DNA from: an uncultured Alphaproteobacteria bacterium
GTDB taxonomy: Bacteria; Pseudomonadota; Alphaproteobacteria; Caulobacterales; Parvularculaceae
Length of the DNA: 64,000 nucleotides
Direction: 5' to 3'
Assembly: GCA_902826095.1 (NCBI GenBank)
Contig: CADEDN010000016.1
Span: 1-64,000 of the forward strand
The notes beneath the pieces were generated by a model that worked only from the letters and a program-made list of their open reading frames with translations, searched no databases and was not told the DNA's origin. Of this stretch, positions 22,972 through 31,068 are shown piece by piece (the stretch's first letter is position 1; each line of letters starts with the position of its first letter). The position numbers and the translations under genes were made by a program.

Positions 22972-25164
22972 TCAACCCTCGTCCGCCGCGCGCCCGGGCC
23001 GATAGTCGCGCGTCGCCTCAAGGAGGAGATCGTCAAGGTCCATCGCCGGGGTTTTCCATTGCTCCCCGGCGAAGATCGGCGCCTGATCGGCGTAATGGGG
23101 CGAGGCCTCATCGAGCGTCGCCGACCCGAATTGATGGACCGTCCGGATTTCGGGCGCGCCGCCGTCGGTCGGCCAGTCCGCATACAGAATGTAGGTGTCG
23201 CCGCCCGCTGATTCCTGCACCCCCTCCGCCGGCGTTCCGGTCGGATAGACGGCGCGAAGGATGTCGGGTCCGCCATTGAGCGCAAGGCTGGCTGTCCCGC
23301 GTTTCAGGCGCACGGCCTCGCCCCAGGACGGATCGATTTTGCCGAAGCCCTTCAGAAATTCGCTGACCGCGCGCCGGAGCGCCATCGCGGGATCTGGCTC
23401 CTCGATCGGATCGATCGCGCCGATCAGGCGGTAGCCGAGATTGAGATAACCGATCCTGACCGCCAGCGCCGCGCCTTTGCTGTCGCGTCCGGTCGAGCCG
23501 TCCCAGGATTTCAACAGAGCGACCGCGTCGGCGGTTTCGGGATCCTCGGCGAGTGCGCGATCGCCAGTTATGCGATCGATCAGCCCGCGAAGGCGCGAGT
23601 CCGGCGCATAGAAATGGTCGAATTTGTAGGCGATGAATTCTTCCTCGGTGATCGACGCGTCGCCGCCGTAAAGCGTCTGGATGCGGAAGCCGCGATTGGT
23701 GGTGTTGCGGTCGACGCCGAGATGCGGCGGATAATCATCTTCGTCCGGGTTGTCGCCCTTGGCCGACGCGTCAAAGGGCGAGTGATTGGCGTTGACGACA
23801 TAGCCTGACGCCGGCGCAACGACATGGGGCGCGGAGCCGAATGGGTGAACGCCCGCCCAGACGAGATCGGCGCGCGTTCCGTCGACGACGCCGGACCAGT
23901 CCGCATTCTCATTTCGCACCGGTATCGCGGCGTTGTAAAAATAGGCGACCATGCCGGACTTGTCGGCGTATACGGCGTTAAAGCTCGGGACCGACTGGCG
24001 CGTCATCGCCGCGCGCCAGCCCGCAAACGAAGTCGCCTTGTTCATGCGGTACCATTGCTCGACGGCGCCGATATCGCCCTGCCCGCCATAGGCGACGGCG
24101 AACGCGCCGCCCGGCGTCACGAATACCGGTCCGTGGACGGAGCGATAGACCTCGCGCTTCACCGGCAGGGAAAACGGGCCGAAGAGCTTCACCCGCAACG
24201 TCACACTCGATCGCTCAAACTCGCGCCATGCGCCGTCCAGCTTGTACTTTTCGGGCTTTTTCGGGTTGTCGACATCAAGCGCGTAGACATCGACGAGATC
24301 AGGCGCATTGACGGTGTGGGCCCAACCGAGATTTGGCCCTGCGCCGTGCAAGATCACCGGCGAGCCTGGAAAGACGCCGCCGATCATGTCCCAACCTTCG
24401 CCGGATTTGAGGCGCGCTTCGTACCAGGCGACCGGCCCCGTATAGGGCTGGTGCGAGTTCACCATCAGCCGCGTGTGCGCGTCGTTCGATCGCGACGGCG
24501 CGACGGCGACGGCGTTAGACCCGAGATCGACGCCCGGCGCGACATGCAAGAACGCCTCGCGCCATTGCGTCAGCGCCGCCTGCTTCTCCGGCTCCTTCTC
24601 GAACAGTTTTTTCAGCTCGCCGTCGAGGCCGTAGAAAAACGGCGTCCGCGAGGTGAAGCCGGCGACGATGTCTTTCGCCGAGACCGGCGCAACGCCGGCG
24701 CAGCGCGACCTTTCCTCAGCGCACCAGAGATTGATCCCCGCCGCGTAACCATCGAGCATCGCGCGCGTTTCAGGCGAAAGGTCCGTTTCGTATTTCGCGT
24801 CGATGTCGCGCCGGATGTTCATCGCCGCGATCAGATAATCCGTGACCGCGCCCTCCTTGCCGCTTCGCAATCCGAGGCGGCCGCGCGAGAACTCGATCAC
24901 GTCCTTCATCGAACGCCAATCGTCTTCGACGTGGGCGTAAGCGAGTCCGAAGGCGACGTCAGCGTCGCGCGCGCCATAGATATGCGGCACGCCCCATTTG
25001 TCGCGGATGATGCGCGAATCATAGGTTTTCGCGGTCTCAATGGCCGCTTTTGCGTCAAAGCGCGCCGGCGCCGGCGTCTTCAGATAGGCCCCCGCCCCTG
25101 CGACCGCGAGCGCGGCGGCGACGGAGACGACTTTCAACACGCGGAACCTGGCGCTTGCGGTCAT
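22972..25164 (-). CDS. Penicillin acylase-family N-terminal nucleophile hydrolase
   Basis: 730 aa exported proenzyme of the penicillin/cephalosporin/AHL acylase family. A signal anchor spans about 10-28. The alpha chain contains the typical IIRDKWGVPHIYG start. Autocatalytic cleavage is expected between Gly215 and Ser216 (GVDLGSNAVAV), making Ser216 the N-terminal nucleophile of the beta chain; VNSHQPY, GVFPGSPVILHGAG, GWAHTVN and YVVNANHSPF follow as expected. Periplasmic. Family members cleave acyl-homoserine lactones or other N-acyl compounds; specificity cannot be read from sequence. Confidence 0.9.
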   Translation of the reverse strand: MTASARFRVLKVVSVAAALAVAGAGAYLKTPAPARFDAKAAIETAKTYDSRIIRDKWGVPHIYGARDADVAFGLAYAHVEDDWRSMKDVIEFSRGRLGLRSGKEGAVTDYLIAAMNIRRDIDAKYETDLSPETRAMLDGYAAGINLWCAEERSRCAGVAPVSAKDIVAGFTSRTPFFYGLDGELKKLFEKEPEKQAALTQWREAFLHVAPGVDLGSNAVAVAPSRSNDAHTRLMVNSHQPYTGPVAWYEARLKSGEGWDMIGGVFPGSPVILHGAGPNLGWAHTVNAPDLVDVYALDVDNPKKPEKYKLDGAWREFERSSVTLRVKLFGPFSLPVKREVYRSVHGPVFVTPGGAFAVAYGGQGDIGAVEQWYRMNKATSFAGWRAAMTRQSVPSFNAVYADKSGMVAYFYNAAIPVRNENADWSGVVDGTRADLVWAGVHPFGSAPHVVAPASGYVVNANHSPFDASAKGDNPDEDDYPPHLGVDRNTTNRGFRIQTLYGGDASITEEEFIAYKFDHFYAPDSRLRGLIDRITGDRALAEDPETADAVALLKSWDGSTGRDSKGAALAVRIGYLNLGYRLIGAIDPIEEPDPAMALRRAVSEFLKGFGKIDPSWGEAVRLKRGTASLALNGGPDILRAVYPTGTPAEGVQESAGGDTYILYADWPTDGGAPEIRTVHQFGSATLDEASPHYADQAPIFAGEQWKTPAMDLDDLLLEATRDYRPGRAADEG

Positions 25165-25277
25165 GAATTTGTCACATCCTGTCAGCTAGGGCGGATACCA
25201 ATGCCCCGTGGAACATGCTTTGTTTCGGGCCGCTGATCGAGTCGCCCCAGCAGTGCGCCGCAATTTCGGAGGTCACC

Positions 25278-26819
25278 ATGAGATCCCGCCCCGCCTTGTT
25301 GCCGGCCGCAGCCGCCGCATCGATCGCCCTTTTATCGTCCGTGGCCGCCGCCGAGCCCGCCGGCGTCGAAAGCGACGCTTATTTCAAGGACGGTCAGGCG
25401 ACGCTTGAGACGCGGCGCGCGGTGAAGCCAAACCGGAGACTTGCGAAAAACGTCATTCTCTTTGTCGCGGACGGCATGGACCCGACGACCGTCGCCGCCG
25501 CCCGCCTATATGACGGACAGACACGGGGCGAAGAAGGCGAGGAAAATTTCCTGAGCTTCGAGCGCTTTCCGCACCTTGCAATGTCGAAAACCTACAATAC
25601 GGATGCGCAAACGCCGGATTCAGCCGGCACGATGTCGGCGATGGCGACTGGCCTCAAAACCAGGATGGGCATCATATCGCTGACGAGCGCGGCGCCGTTT
25701 GGCGATTGCGCCGCCAGCAAGAACGCGGTCGCGCCGACGCTTGGCGAATTGTCGGAGCGCGCAGGCATAGCGACCGGCGTCGTCACCACCGCGCGCCTCA
25801 CCCATGCGACGCCCGCCGCGGTCTACGCGCACGCGGCGGACCGCAATTGGGAAGCGGACAGCGATCTTTCCGAAAGCGCGCAGGCCGGCGGCTGCGTCGA
25901 TATTGCGCGCCAGCTCATCGAATTTCCGTATGGAGACGGGCTTGAAGTCGCGATGGGCGGCGGGCGGCTGAAGTTCCTGCCGGCGGAAGAAGTTGATCTG
26001 GAAGACGGGGCCGCGAAAGGCGCGCGCCGCGACCGGCGGAACCTCGTCGAAGAATGGAAAGCGAAGGGAGAAAACCGCCTTTATGTGACGGAAAAGGCCG
26101 GCTTCGATGCGATCGACCCCGCTTCGGCGCCCAAAGTGCTGGCGCTTTTTGATCCCTCTCATATGGAATACGAGGCCGACCGCGCGAAGGACGCCGCGGG
26201 CGAGCCCTCGCTCGCCGAAATGACCGCCAAGGCGATCGAAATTCTTCGTCAGGACAAGGACGGTTTCTTCCTGATGGTCGAGGGCGGGCGCGTCGATCAT
26301 GCGCACCACGCCGGCAACGCCGCGCGCGCGTTGCGCGATGCGCAGGCGTTTTCGCAAGCCGTCGCCGCCGCCGACGCGATGACCAGCGACAAGGATACGC
26401 TGATTGTCGTCACCGCCGATCACGGCCACACGCTGACTTTCGCCGGTTATCCGCGAAAGGGGAGCGACATTCTCGGGCTTGCGACGGCGACGCTTGAGGA
26501 CCTCGGGGCGCGCGACACCTATGCGCTCGCCGGCGACGGCAAAGTCTACACCACGCTCGGCTACGCCAATGGTCCAGGTACGGTCTTCGCCGGCCAGAAG
26601 AAAGCCGGCGAGCGTCACGAGCCGACCGTCGAGGAAGTCAATGATCTCAATTACCGCCAGCAATCGACGGTCCCTTCACCTTCCGAGTCGCATGGCGGTC
26701 AGGACGTGACGATCTACGCCAAGGGCCCGCGCGCCTACCTCTTCGGCGGCGTCGTCGAGCAGAGTTTCGTCTTCCATGTAATTGACGACGCGCTCGGATT
26801 GCGAAAGCGGGCCAGGTAG
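25278..26819 (+). CDS. Secreted alkaline phosphatase
   Basis: 513 aa PhoA-type phosphomonoesterase. After a signal peptide (cleavage near AAAEP, residue 26) come NVILFVADGMDPT (metal Asp65), TPDSAGTMSAMATG with nucleophile Ser115, MVEGGRVDHAHHAGN (zinc ligands) and TADHGHT. Complete set of metal ligands, so active in the periplasm. ATG at 25278 follows CGGAGG; the upstream 21 codons in frame lack a signal-like sequence. No Pho box is evident in the 113 bp before it, which are shared with the divergent acylase gene. Confidence 0.92.
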   Translation: MRSRPALLPAAAAASIALLSSVAAAEPAGVESDAYFKDGQATLETRRAVKPNRRLAKNVILFVADGMDPTTVAAARLYDGQTRGEEGEENFLSFERFPHLAMSKTYNTDAQTPDSAGTMSAMATGLKTRMGIISLTSAAPFGDCAASKNAVAPTLGELSERAGIATGVVTTARLTHATPAAVYAHAADRNWEADSDLSESAQAGGCVDIARQLIEFPYGDGLEVAMGGGRLKFLPAEEVDLEDGAAKGARRDRRNLVEEWKAKGENRLYVTEKAGFDAIDPASAPKVLALFDPSHMEYEADRAKDAAGEPSLAEMTAKAIEILRQDKDGFFLMVEGGRVDHAHHAGNAARALRDAQAFSQAVAAADAMTSDKDTLIVVTADHGHTLTFAGYPRKGSDILGLATATLEDLGARDTYALAGDGKVYTTLGYANGPGTVFAGQKKAGERHEPTVEEVNDLNYRQQSTVPSPSESHGGQDVTIYAKGPRAYLFGGVVEQSFVFHVIDDALGLRKRAR

Positions 26820-26824
26820 AAAGG

Positions 26825-26914
26825 ACCAGGGATCAGGGAGTTGGGATTGCGGGCCAATTGCCGAACAAGACTTCCCGACACCAAAACCTTCAACCCTGAA
26901 ACCCAATCCCTGGT
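26825..26914. repeat. Inverted repeat between convergent genes
   Basis: ACCAGGGAT (26825-26833) is exactly complementary to ATCCCTGGT (26906-26914), with a weaker TTGGG/CCCAA pair inside. The right part also repeats CCCTAATCCC-like units. It fills the gap between the alkaline phosphatase and ilvE, which end towards each other, and may serve as a two-way terminator or be a small dispersed repeat. Confidence 0.55.
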
Positions 26915-26930
26915 CACCAGTCCCTAATCC

Positions 26931-27851
26931 CTACACGGGATCGAGCCAGCCCCATTCGTCGCGCGTTTCGCCGGTAAACAGGCCGAAGAACGCATTCTGC
27001 ATCTCAGTCGTCACCGGTCGATTATTGTTGCCGATCGGCAAGCGGTCGACGGATCGGACCGGCGTCACCTCGACCGCCGTGCCGCACATGAACATTTCGT
27101 CGGCGGCGTAAAGCGCCTCGCGGGCCAGCGTTTGCTCAATCACTTCATAGCCGCGCGATTTTGCAAGCGTAATGATGGTGTCGCGGGTGATGCCCATCAG
27201 GATCGACGACGCGCCGGGCGGCGTATAGATCTTGCCGTTCATCACGACGAACAAATTCTCGCCGGCGCCTTCGCTGACCGATCCCGCCGCGTCAAGGCCG
27301 ATCCCTTCGCCGAAACCGCGCTCGCGCGCTTCTAGCGCGATGAGGCGGCTTGAGAGGTAATTGCCGGACGCCTTGACGCCCGCCGGCATCGTGTCTGGAG
27401 CGAGCCGGCGCCAGCTTGATATGCAGGCGTCGACGCCGCTCCTTTGCGCTTCCTCGCCGAGATAGGCGCCCCAGGGATAGGCGGCGATGATCGTCTCGGC
27501 TTTTTCGTGCGGCGCGGAGATTCCCATTTCGCCATAGCCGAGGAAAACCAACGGGCGGATATAGGCGGCCTTGAGGCCGTTTTCGCGCACGACATCCTTG
27601 CAGGCCTGCATAATGTCTTCGATCGTGTGCTGGATCGGCAGGCGGTAGACGCGCGCGGAATAGAAGAGCCGCTTGATGTGTTCGTAATTCCGGAAAACGA
27701 CTGTGCCCTTGTGCTTGGTCTCATAGGCGCGCATCCCCTCGAAAACGGAAGTCGCATAATGCAGCGCATGGCTCATCACATGGACTTTCGCGTCGGCCCA
27801 GGGGATCAGCTCGCCATTGCTCCAGATATATTTTTGCTCCTTGATCGGCAT
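26931..27851 (-). CDS. ilvE: Branched-chain amino acid aminotransferase
   Basis: 306 aa class IV PLP enzyme that interconverts Leu, Ile and Val with their 2-oxo acids. The Schiff-base lysine is K160 in GVKASGNYLSSR; HYATSVFEGMRAY, YIRPLVFLGYGEMG and SEGAGENLFVV are conserved. ATG at 27851 has GGAGGAG about nine bases upstream, so the 95 residues of frame before it are not part of the protein. Divergent from mazG with 184 bp between them. Confidence 0.95.
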   Translation of the reverse strand: MPIKEQKYIWSNGELIPWADAKVHVMSHALHYATSVFEGMRAYETKHKGTVVFRNYEHIKRLFYSARVYRLPIQHTIEDIMQACKDVVRENGLKAAYIRPLVFLGYGEMGISAPHEKAETIIAAYPWGAYLGEEAQRSGVDACISSWRRLAPDTMPAGVKASGNYLSSRLIALEARERGFGEGIGLDAAGSVSEGAGENLFVVMNGKIYTPPGASSILMGITRDTIITLAKSRGYEVIEQTLAREALYAADEMFMCGTAVEVTPVRSVDRLPIGNNNRPVTTEMQNAFFGLFTGETRDEWGWLDPV

Positions 27852-28035
27852 CGCTGTCTCCTCCGTTCGGCGCTTGGCCTTCCGCCTCATAGACCGAGCG
27901 GCGGGGGCGGGCCAGACCCGGCCGCCGTCCGCCGCGCAAACGCAAAAAACCCGCTTCGAACTGGCGCGGCGCGGTGAATTTCGCCATATCGGGGCGGGTT
28001 TGCGCAGGATCGCGCCACACGGGGACTGAAAACGC

Positions 28036-28851
28036 ATGTCAGCGAAAGCGGCGATCGACGACCTTGTCGCCTTGATGGCGGCGCTCCGGACGCCGGGGAC
28101 GGGCTGCCCCTGGGATCTTGAGCAGGATTTTCGCACGATTGCTCCGTATACGATTGAAGAGGCCTATGAGGTCGCCGACGCGATCGAGCGCAACAACCTC
28201 GCGGAACTGAAGGACGAATTGGGCGACCTCCTCTTCCAGACCGTCTTTCACGCCCGCATGGCGGAAGAGCAAGGCGCCTTCAGTTTCGAGGATGTCGCGC
28301 ACGCCATCACGGAAAAGATGAAGAGCCGCCATCCGCACGTATTCGGCGACGCCGCCGCCCGTAACGCCGCCGAACAGACCCTCCAATGGGAGGCGCAGAA
28401 GGCGGATGAACGCGCCGCCAGGGGCAAGACGGGGCTCCTTGACGACGTGCCGGCGGCCCTCCCCGGCCTCACCCGCGCGGTGAAGCTGCAAAAGCGCGCG
28501 GCGCGCATCGGCTTTGACTGGAAAAACCCTCGCGACGTGCTCGATAAAATCGCCGAGGAAACCGAGGAACTGGTCGAGGTCATCGACAGCGGCGACCCAG
28601 ACCGGATCGAGGACGAATTCGGCGATCTCCTGTTCGTCATCGCAAACCTGTCGCGCCATTTGAACGTCGACCCCGAAGCCGCGCTGCGCCGGGCGAACCA
28701 GAAGTTTTCGCGGCGCTTTCGCCATATCGAAAAGCGCCTGAGCGAAACAGGACGCCTCGGGGCCGCGAGCTTGGAGGAGATGGAAGCGCTTTGGGTGGAG
28801 GCGAAGGCGATGGAGCGGGAAAAACCCTTCCAGCGCCGACCCCGCATCTGA
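28036..28851 (+). CDS. mazG: Nucleoside triphosphate pyrophosphohydrolase
   Basis: 271 aa with two MazG domains. The first (about 15-115) has GTGCPWDLEQDF, EEAYEVADAI and KDELGDLLFQ; the second (about 150-255) has RIGFDWKN, AEETEELVEVI and EDEFGDLLFVIAN, giving the metal-binding ExxE...ExxD sets in both. It hydrolyses non-canonical or regulatory NTPs, possibly lowering ppGpp. Cytoplasmic. Full length. The gene is followed by a kilobase of repeats and a presumed RNA gene. Confidence 0.93.
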   Translation: MSAKAAIDDLVALMAALRTPGTGCPWDLEQDFRTIAPYTIEEAYEVADAIERNNLAELKDELGDLLFQTVFHARMAEEQGAFSFEDVAHAITEKMKSRHPHVFGDAAARNAAEQTLQWEAQKADERAARGKTGLLDDVPAALPGLTRAVKLQKRAARIGFDWKNPRDVLDKIAEETEELVEVIDSGDPDRIEDEFGDLLFVIANLSRHLNVDPEAALRRANQKFSRRFRHIEKRLSETGRLGAASLEEMEALWVEAKAMEREKPFQRRPRI

Positions 28852-28858
28852 AATTGTA

Positions 28859-28906
28859 ATCCCGGTTTGGCGTCGCACCGCTTGCGCGCTGCGACGCGTC
28901 CGGGAT
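28859..28906. repeat. Degenerate family 2-like hairpin after mazG
   Basis: ATCCCGG (28859-28865) pairs with CCGGGAT (28900-28906), and inside it CGTCGCA (28871-28877) pairs with TGCGACG (28890-28896). The segment TCCCGGTTTGGCGTCGCA differs by one base from TCCCGGTTTCGCGTCGCA of family 2 copy 1 at 8010-8027. It begins 7 bp after the mazG stop, the same position relative to a gene end as the other family 2 copies, and may end transcription. Confidence 0.6.
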
Positions 28907-28968
28907 GACTCGATCAAATCCCCTCCGCGCCAGCCGGTGGACGATCTGCACACGGAGTACTATCGATT

Positions 28969-28991
28969 CCCCTCCCCTGGAAAAGGAGGGG
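28969..28991. repeat. Short GC-rich palindrome
   Basis: CCCCTCC (28969-28975) and GGAGGGG (28985-28991) are exact complements around a nine-base loop. It lies 27 bp before repeat family 1 copy C and may be a separate small element or the edge of a composite one. Confidence 0.45.
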
Positions 28992-29017
28992 TTAGGGAGG
29001 GTTTGGGGCGTCGCCTT

Positions 29018-29155
29018 TGCTCCCCCGCGCGAGCGGGGGAGCTGTCACGCGCGCGCGTGACTGAGGGGGCGCGGTCTATCCGCGCGCGCAGTCTCGATGA
29101 CTGACCCCCTCCGTCGGCTTCGCCGACACCTCCCCCGCTGACGCGGGGGAGGAAA
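29018..29155. repeat. Palindromic repeat family 1, copy C (intergenic, longer centre)
   Basis: 138 bp bounded by the same TGCTCCCCCGC and GGGGGAGGAAA ends as copies A and B, with the GACTGAGGGGG and CCCCCTCCGTCGGC blocks. The inner arms have changed together: CACGCGCGCGCGTG forms its own palindrome, and CGGCTTCGCCG replaces the CGCCTGCGGCG of copy A. The extra length lies in the centre. This copy is between genes. Confidence 0.8.
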
Positions 29156-29160
29156 GCGGA

Positions 29161-29371
29161 GGGCCGTTCGCCGCCTACGTTCTGTACACAGAATATATGC
29201 GCCCCCGCCCGCCCCTGCGGCAGGTTGTCGCAGGCAAGCCAATTTGCGCGGCGCGGACGGCGTTTTCGCGCGATCGCGTCAAGGATCGCGTCGCCCAAGC
29301 CGTTGATTCAATTGATCCGTATACGGCATTAAGGTTAAGCGTTAACCGCTTTGAAGCCGTCTTTGGCGAAG
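29161..29371. other. Gene-free stretch before the candidate RNA
   Basis: About 210 bp with no supported gene. Short open frames on both strands are Arg-rich and partly repeat-derived. The right part is comparatively AT-rich (around 29305-29350, GTTAAGCGTTAACCGC) as expected upstream of a promoter. Confidence 0.35.
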
Positions 29372-29402
29372 TTGTCCCACCCCTTGACGGCGCGCCTATA
29401 TT
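29372..29402 (+). promoter_or_regulatory. Possible promoter of the candidate RNA
   Basis: TATATT at 29397-29402 is a good -10 hexamer. TTGTCC at 29372-29377 could be a -35 with a 19-bp spacer, longer than ideal. A better-looking TTGACG at 29384-29389 is only seven bases from the -10 and cannot pair with it. Supported mainly by the structured RNA and terminator downstream. Confidence 0.4.
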
Positions 29403-29753
29403 AGAAGCGCGACCCGCTCGGAAGAGGCTTTTTGGTACCAGGCCTTAAAGTGCGGGAAGCCCCGGCGAGCGGGCAGGAGGGCTGCATCTTGGAGGCCCTC
29501 ACGAGACCCTGCCGGCTGACCTGAACCGCCGGCAATGGCCCTAGTAGGTAACGAATGGGCTACCCCGGTAAACCGTCCTCAGGTTGGCGCCAGACAACGT
29601 CCGGGAGCGCGGGACTGAACTTGAGAAGTCCCACATGACTGAGACACAATGCACGGACTTGTCCCGCGCGCCGCTCTTCCGAAACCTTCGGGGAAATCCT
29701 TCCCGCGATGACGAGAACCCGCGTCCCGTAAAAGTTCAACGGGCGCGGGTTTT
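29403..29753 (+). ncRNA. Candidate structured non-coding RNA of about 350 nt, family unknown
   Basis: The stretch lacks a credible open reading frame, is flanked by a possible promoter and a strong terminator, and is full of complementary segments: CCCGCTCG (29413-29420) with 29466-29473; GGCAGG (29472-29477) with 29508-29513, enclosing GAGGGC/GCCCTC; GCCGGC (29511-29516) with 29528-29533; ACCTGA (29519-29524) with TCAGGT (29579-29584); GCGCGGGAC (29607-29615) with 29661-29669; CCGAA/TTCGG (29679-29691). Some of these compete. I looked for the landmarks of RNase P RNA, tmRNA, SRP RNA and common riboswitches and found none on either strand. The nearest + strand gene upstream is mazG, so it is likely an independent transcript. 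Confidence 0.5.
29716..29753 (+). terminator. Strong intrinsic terminator of the candidate RNA
   Basis: AACCCGCG plus CCCGT (29716-29729, one bulged T) pairs with ACGGG plus CGCGGGTT (29739-29751), a 13-bp stem with a nine-base loop, followed by TTTT and, after CGGG, TTTT again. It is the best terminator in the window and no + strand protein gene ends nearby, so it must close a non-coding transcript. Confidence 0.85.
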
Positions 29754-29772
29754 CGGGTTTTCGCCATGCATT

Positions 29773-29879
29773 GTCATTCCGGACAATCGCAAAGCGATTG
29801 ATCCGGGACCCCGTGAGATTGAGAGCCCCCCGGCCGCGCGGGATCCCGGATCATTTGCTGCGCAAATGTCCGGGATGAC
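29773..29879. repeat. Repeat family 3: 107-bp inverted repeat element
   Basis: GTCATTCCGGACA (29773-29785) and TGTCCGGGATGAC (29867-29879) match as an inverted repeat with one mismatch; inside are CAATCGCAAAGCGATTG and CATTTGCTGCGCAAATG hairpins and GGATCCCGGATC-like blocks. The element lies 19 bp beyond the stop of the minus-strand acyltransferase gene. CCGGGATGAC also occurs at 28900-28909 after mazG. Confidence 0.75.
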
Positions 29880-29898
29880 AGGGGGTGCGGGTCGCGCT

Positions 29899-30972
29899 TC
29901 AGCGCCGAAGCGGGCGACGAGCGAACAGCCTGTCGCCGAGCTTCTTTGAGGCGGCGAGCAGCTTCTGCTCGACGAAAAAATGAAGCGCGAAGCCGGCGGC
30001 GAGCGCGGCGATCGTGAACCCCGTCACAAGCAGGAGATTGTCGAGGCGCGTGTCGGCGACGGCGATGCTCACGAGCTTGCCGACGACCAGAAAGACCGGG
30101 ACATGGATCAGATAGAGGGAATAGGAAGCGTCGCCTGTTCGCCTCAGCCATGACGGCGCTAGCAAGCGCTTCTCCTTTTCGAGGGCCGCCGCGCCATAGA
30201 GGATGAGCGCGAAGGGCGGCGCGAACAGCGCGGCGCGCAAGAAAAATTGCCCCATCACGTCCGGGTAGAGTTGAGCCGCAAAGAAGAGTGTCTCGATTCC
30301 GAAAACGAGAACGCCCGCGATGAGCGCGGGGAGAGCGAAACGCGTAACGCCGCGACGCAAGAGCAGCGCGATCAGCGCGCCAATGATGAATTCGAATGTG
30401 AGCGGATTGAACAGGATCTTCGTCCAGGCGTTGGCGCCGAAAACGCCAAGCGCGAGCGCCGCCGTAACGATCGTCGTCCAGCCGACGAGAAAGATCGGCA
30501 GGCCGACCGGCCGCCACACGACGAAAATCGCGAAGACGACGTAGAAATACATCTCGTGGACAAGCGTCCATCCGACCGGGATCAGCGGATAATGATCGTC
30601 CGGCAGCAATAGAAATGTCTCAATCGGATTTGGAAACGGCGTCGGCTCCGCGAACAGGAATTGTTTGCCGGCGTAGAGCGCCATCAGCAGCGCGGTCGCC
30701 GCCCAATAGACAGGATAGATCCGCGCCGCTCGATTGAAGAGGAAACGCTGCGCCGCCCCCGGTCCGCGCTCGCCTGAAAGCGCGACATGGGTCATGACAA
30801 AGCCGCTGATCAGGAAGAACAGATCGACGCCGACAACGCCCATGTACAAAAAGTGCGGGAGGATCGCGCCGGCGCCGCCATAGTCGGTTTCGGCGCCCTT
30901 CACATGGGCGATCAGCACCATCAAGGACGCGACGCCGCGCAGCGCCTGGATGTTTTCTAGCCGTGACTGCAT
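29899..30972 (-). CDS. Membrane acyltransferase (acyltransferase 3 family)
   Basis: 357 aa with about ten membrane helices. The N-terminal ENIQALRGVASLMVLIAHV carries the conserved RG and catalytic His region, followed by VDLFFLISGFVM and RAARIYPVYW, all diagnostic of the acyltransferase-3/OafA family that O-acylates sugars or peptidoglycan. ATG at 30972 (MQSRLENIQ) is preferred to an upstream start that adds fourteen polar residues. No polysaccharide genes adjoin, so the acceptor is unknown. Confidence 0.88.
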   Translation of the reverse strand: MQSRLENIQALRGVASLMVLIAHVKGAETDYGGAGAILPHFLYMGVVGVDLFFLISGFVMTHVALSGERGPGAAQRFLFNRAARIYPVYWAATALLMALYAGKQFLFAEPTPFPNPIETFLLLPDDHYPLIPVGWTLVHEMYFYVVFAIFVVWRPVGLPIFLVGWTTIVTAALALGVFGANAWTKILFNPLTFEFIIGALIALLLRRGVTRFALPALIAGVLVFGIETLFFAAQLYPDVMGQFFLRAALFAPPFALILYGAAALEKEKRLLAPSWLRRTGDASYSLYLIHVPVFLVVGKLVSIAVADTRLDNLLLVTGFTIAALAAGFALHFFVEQKLLAASKKLGDRLFARRPLRR

Positions 30973-31068
30973 CGCGCAATGTCTTTCAATGCGCCGCGCC
31001 GCCAGGCAACACAAAGGCGCCGCTGCGGGCGGTCCCGCAGCGCGCGCTCTTCGTCAATTCGCTGCAGC

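Noticed and set aside
23824..25236. 470-codon plus-strand frame across the acylase gene
   Set aside because: Antisense to the penicillin acylase-family gene, which has all catalytic motifs.
26931..28136. N-terminal extension of the branched-chain aminotransferase
   Set aside because: The first 95 codons are Arg-rich and a perfect GGAGGAG precedes the ATG at 27851.
29384..29402. TTGACG with TATATT as a sigma-70 promoter
   Set aside because: The hexamers are only seven bases apart, far from the required 16-19.
29403..29600. Cobalamin riboswitch
   Set aside because: A GAGACC-CTGCC stretch faintly recalls the B12 box, but the other conserved elements and spacing are missing and no plus-strand gene follows.
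29403..29753. RNase P RNA, tmRNA or SRP RNA
   Set aside because: Size and terminator would suit the first two, but the universally conserved sequences, tag reading frame and CCA-bearing acceptor, or SRP tetraloop core are absent on both strands.
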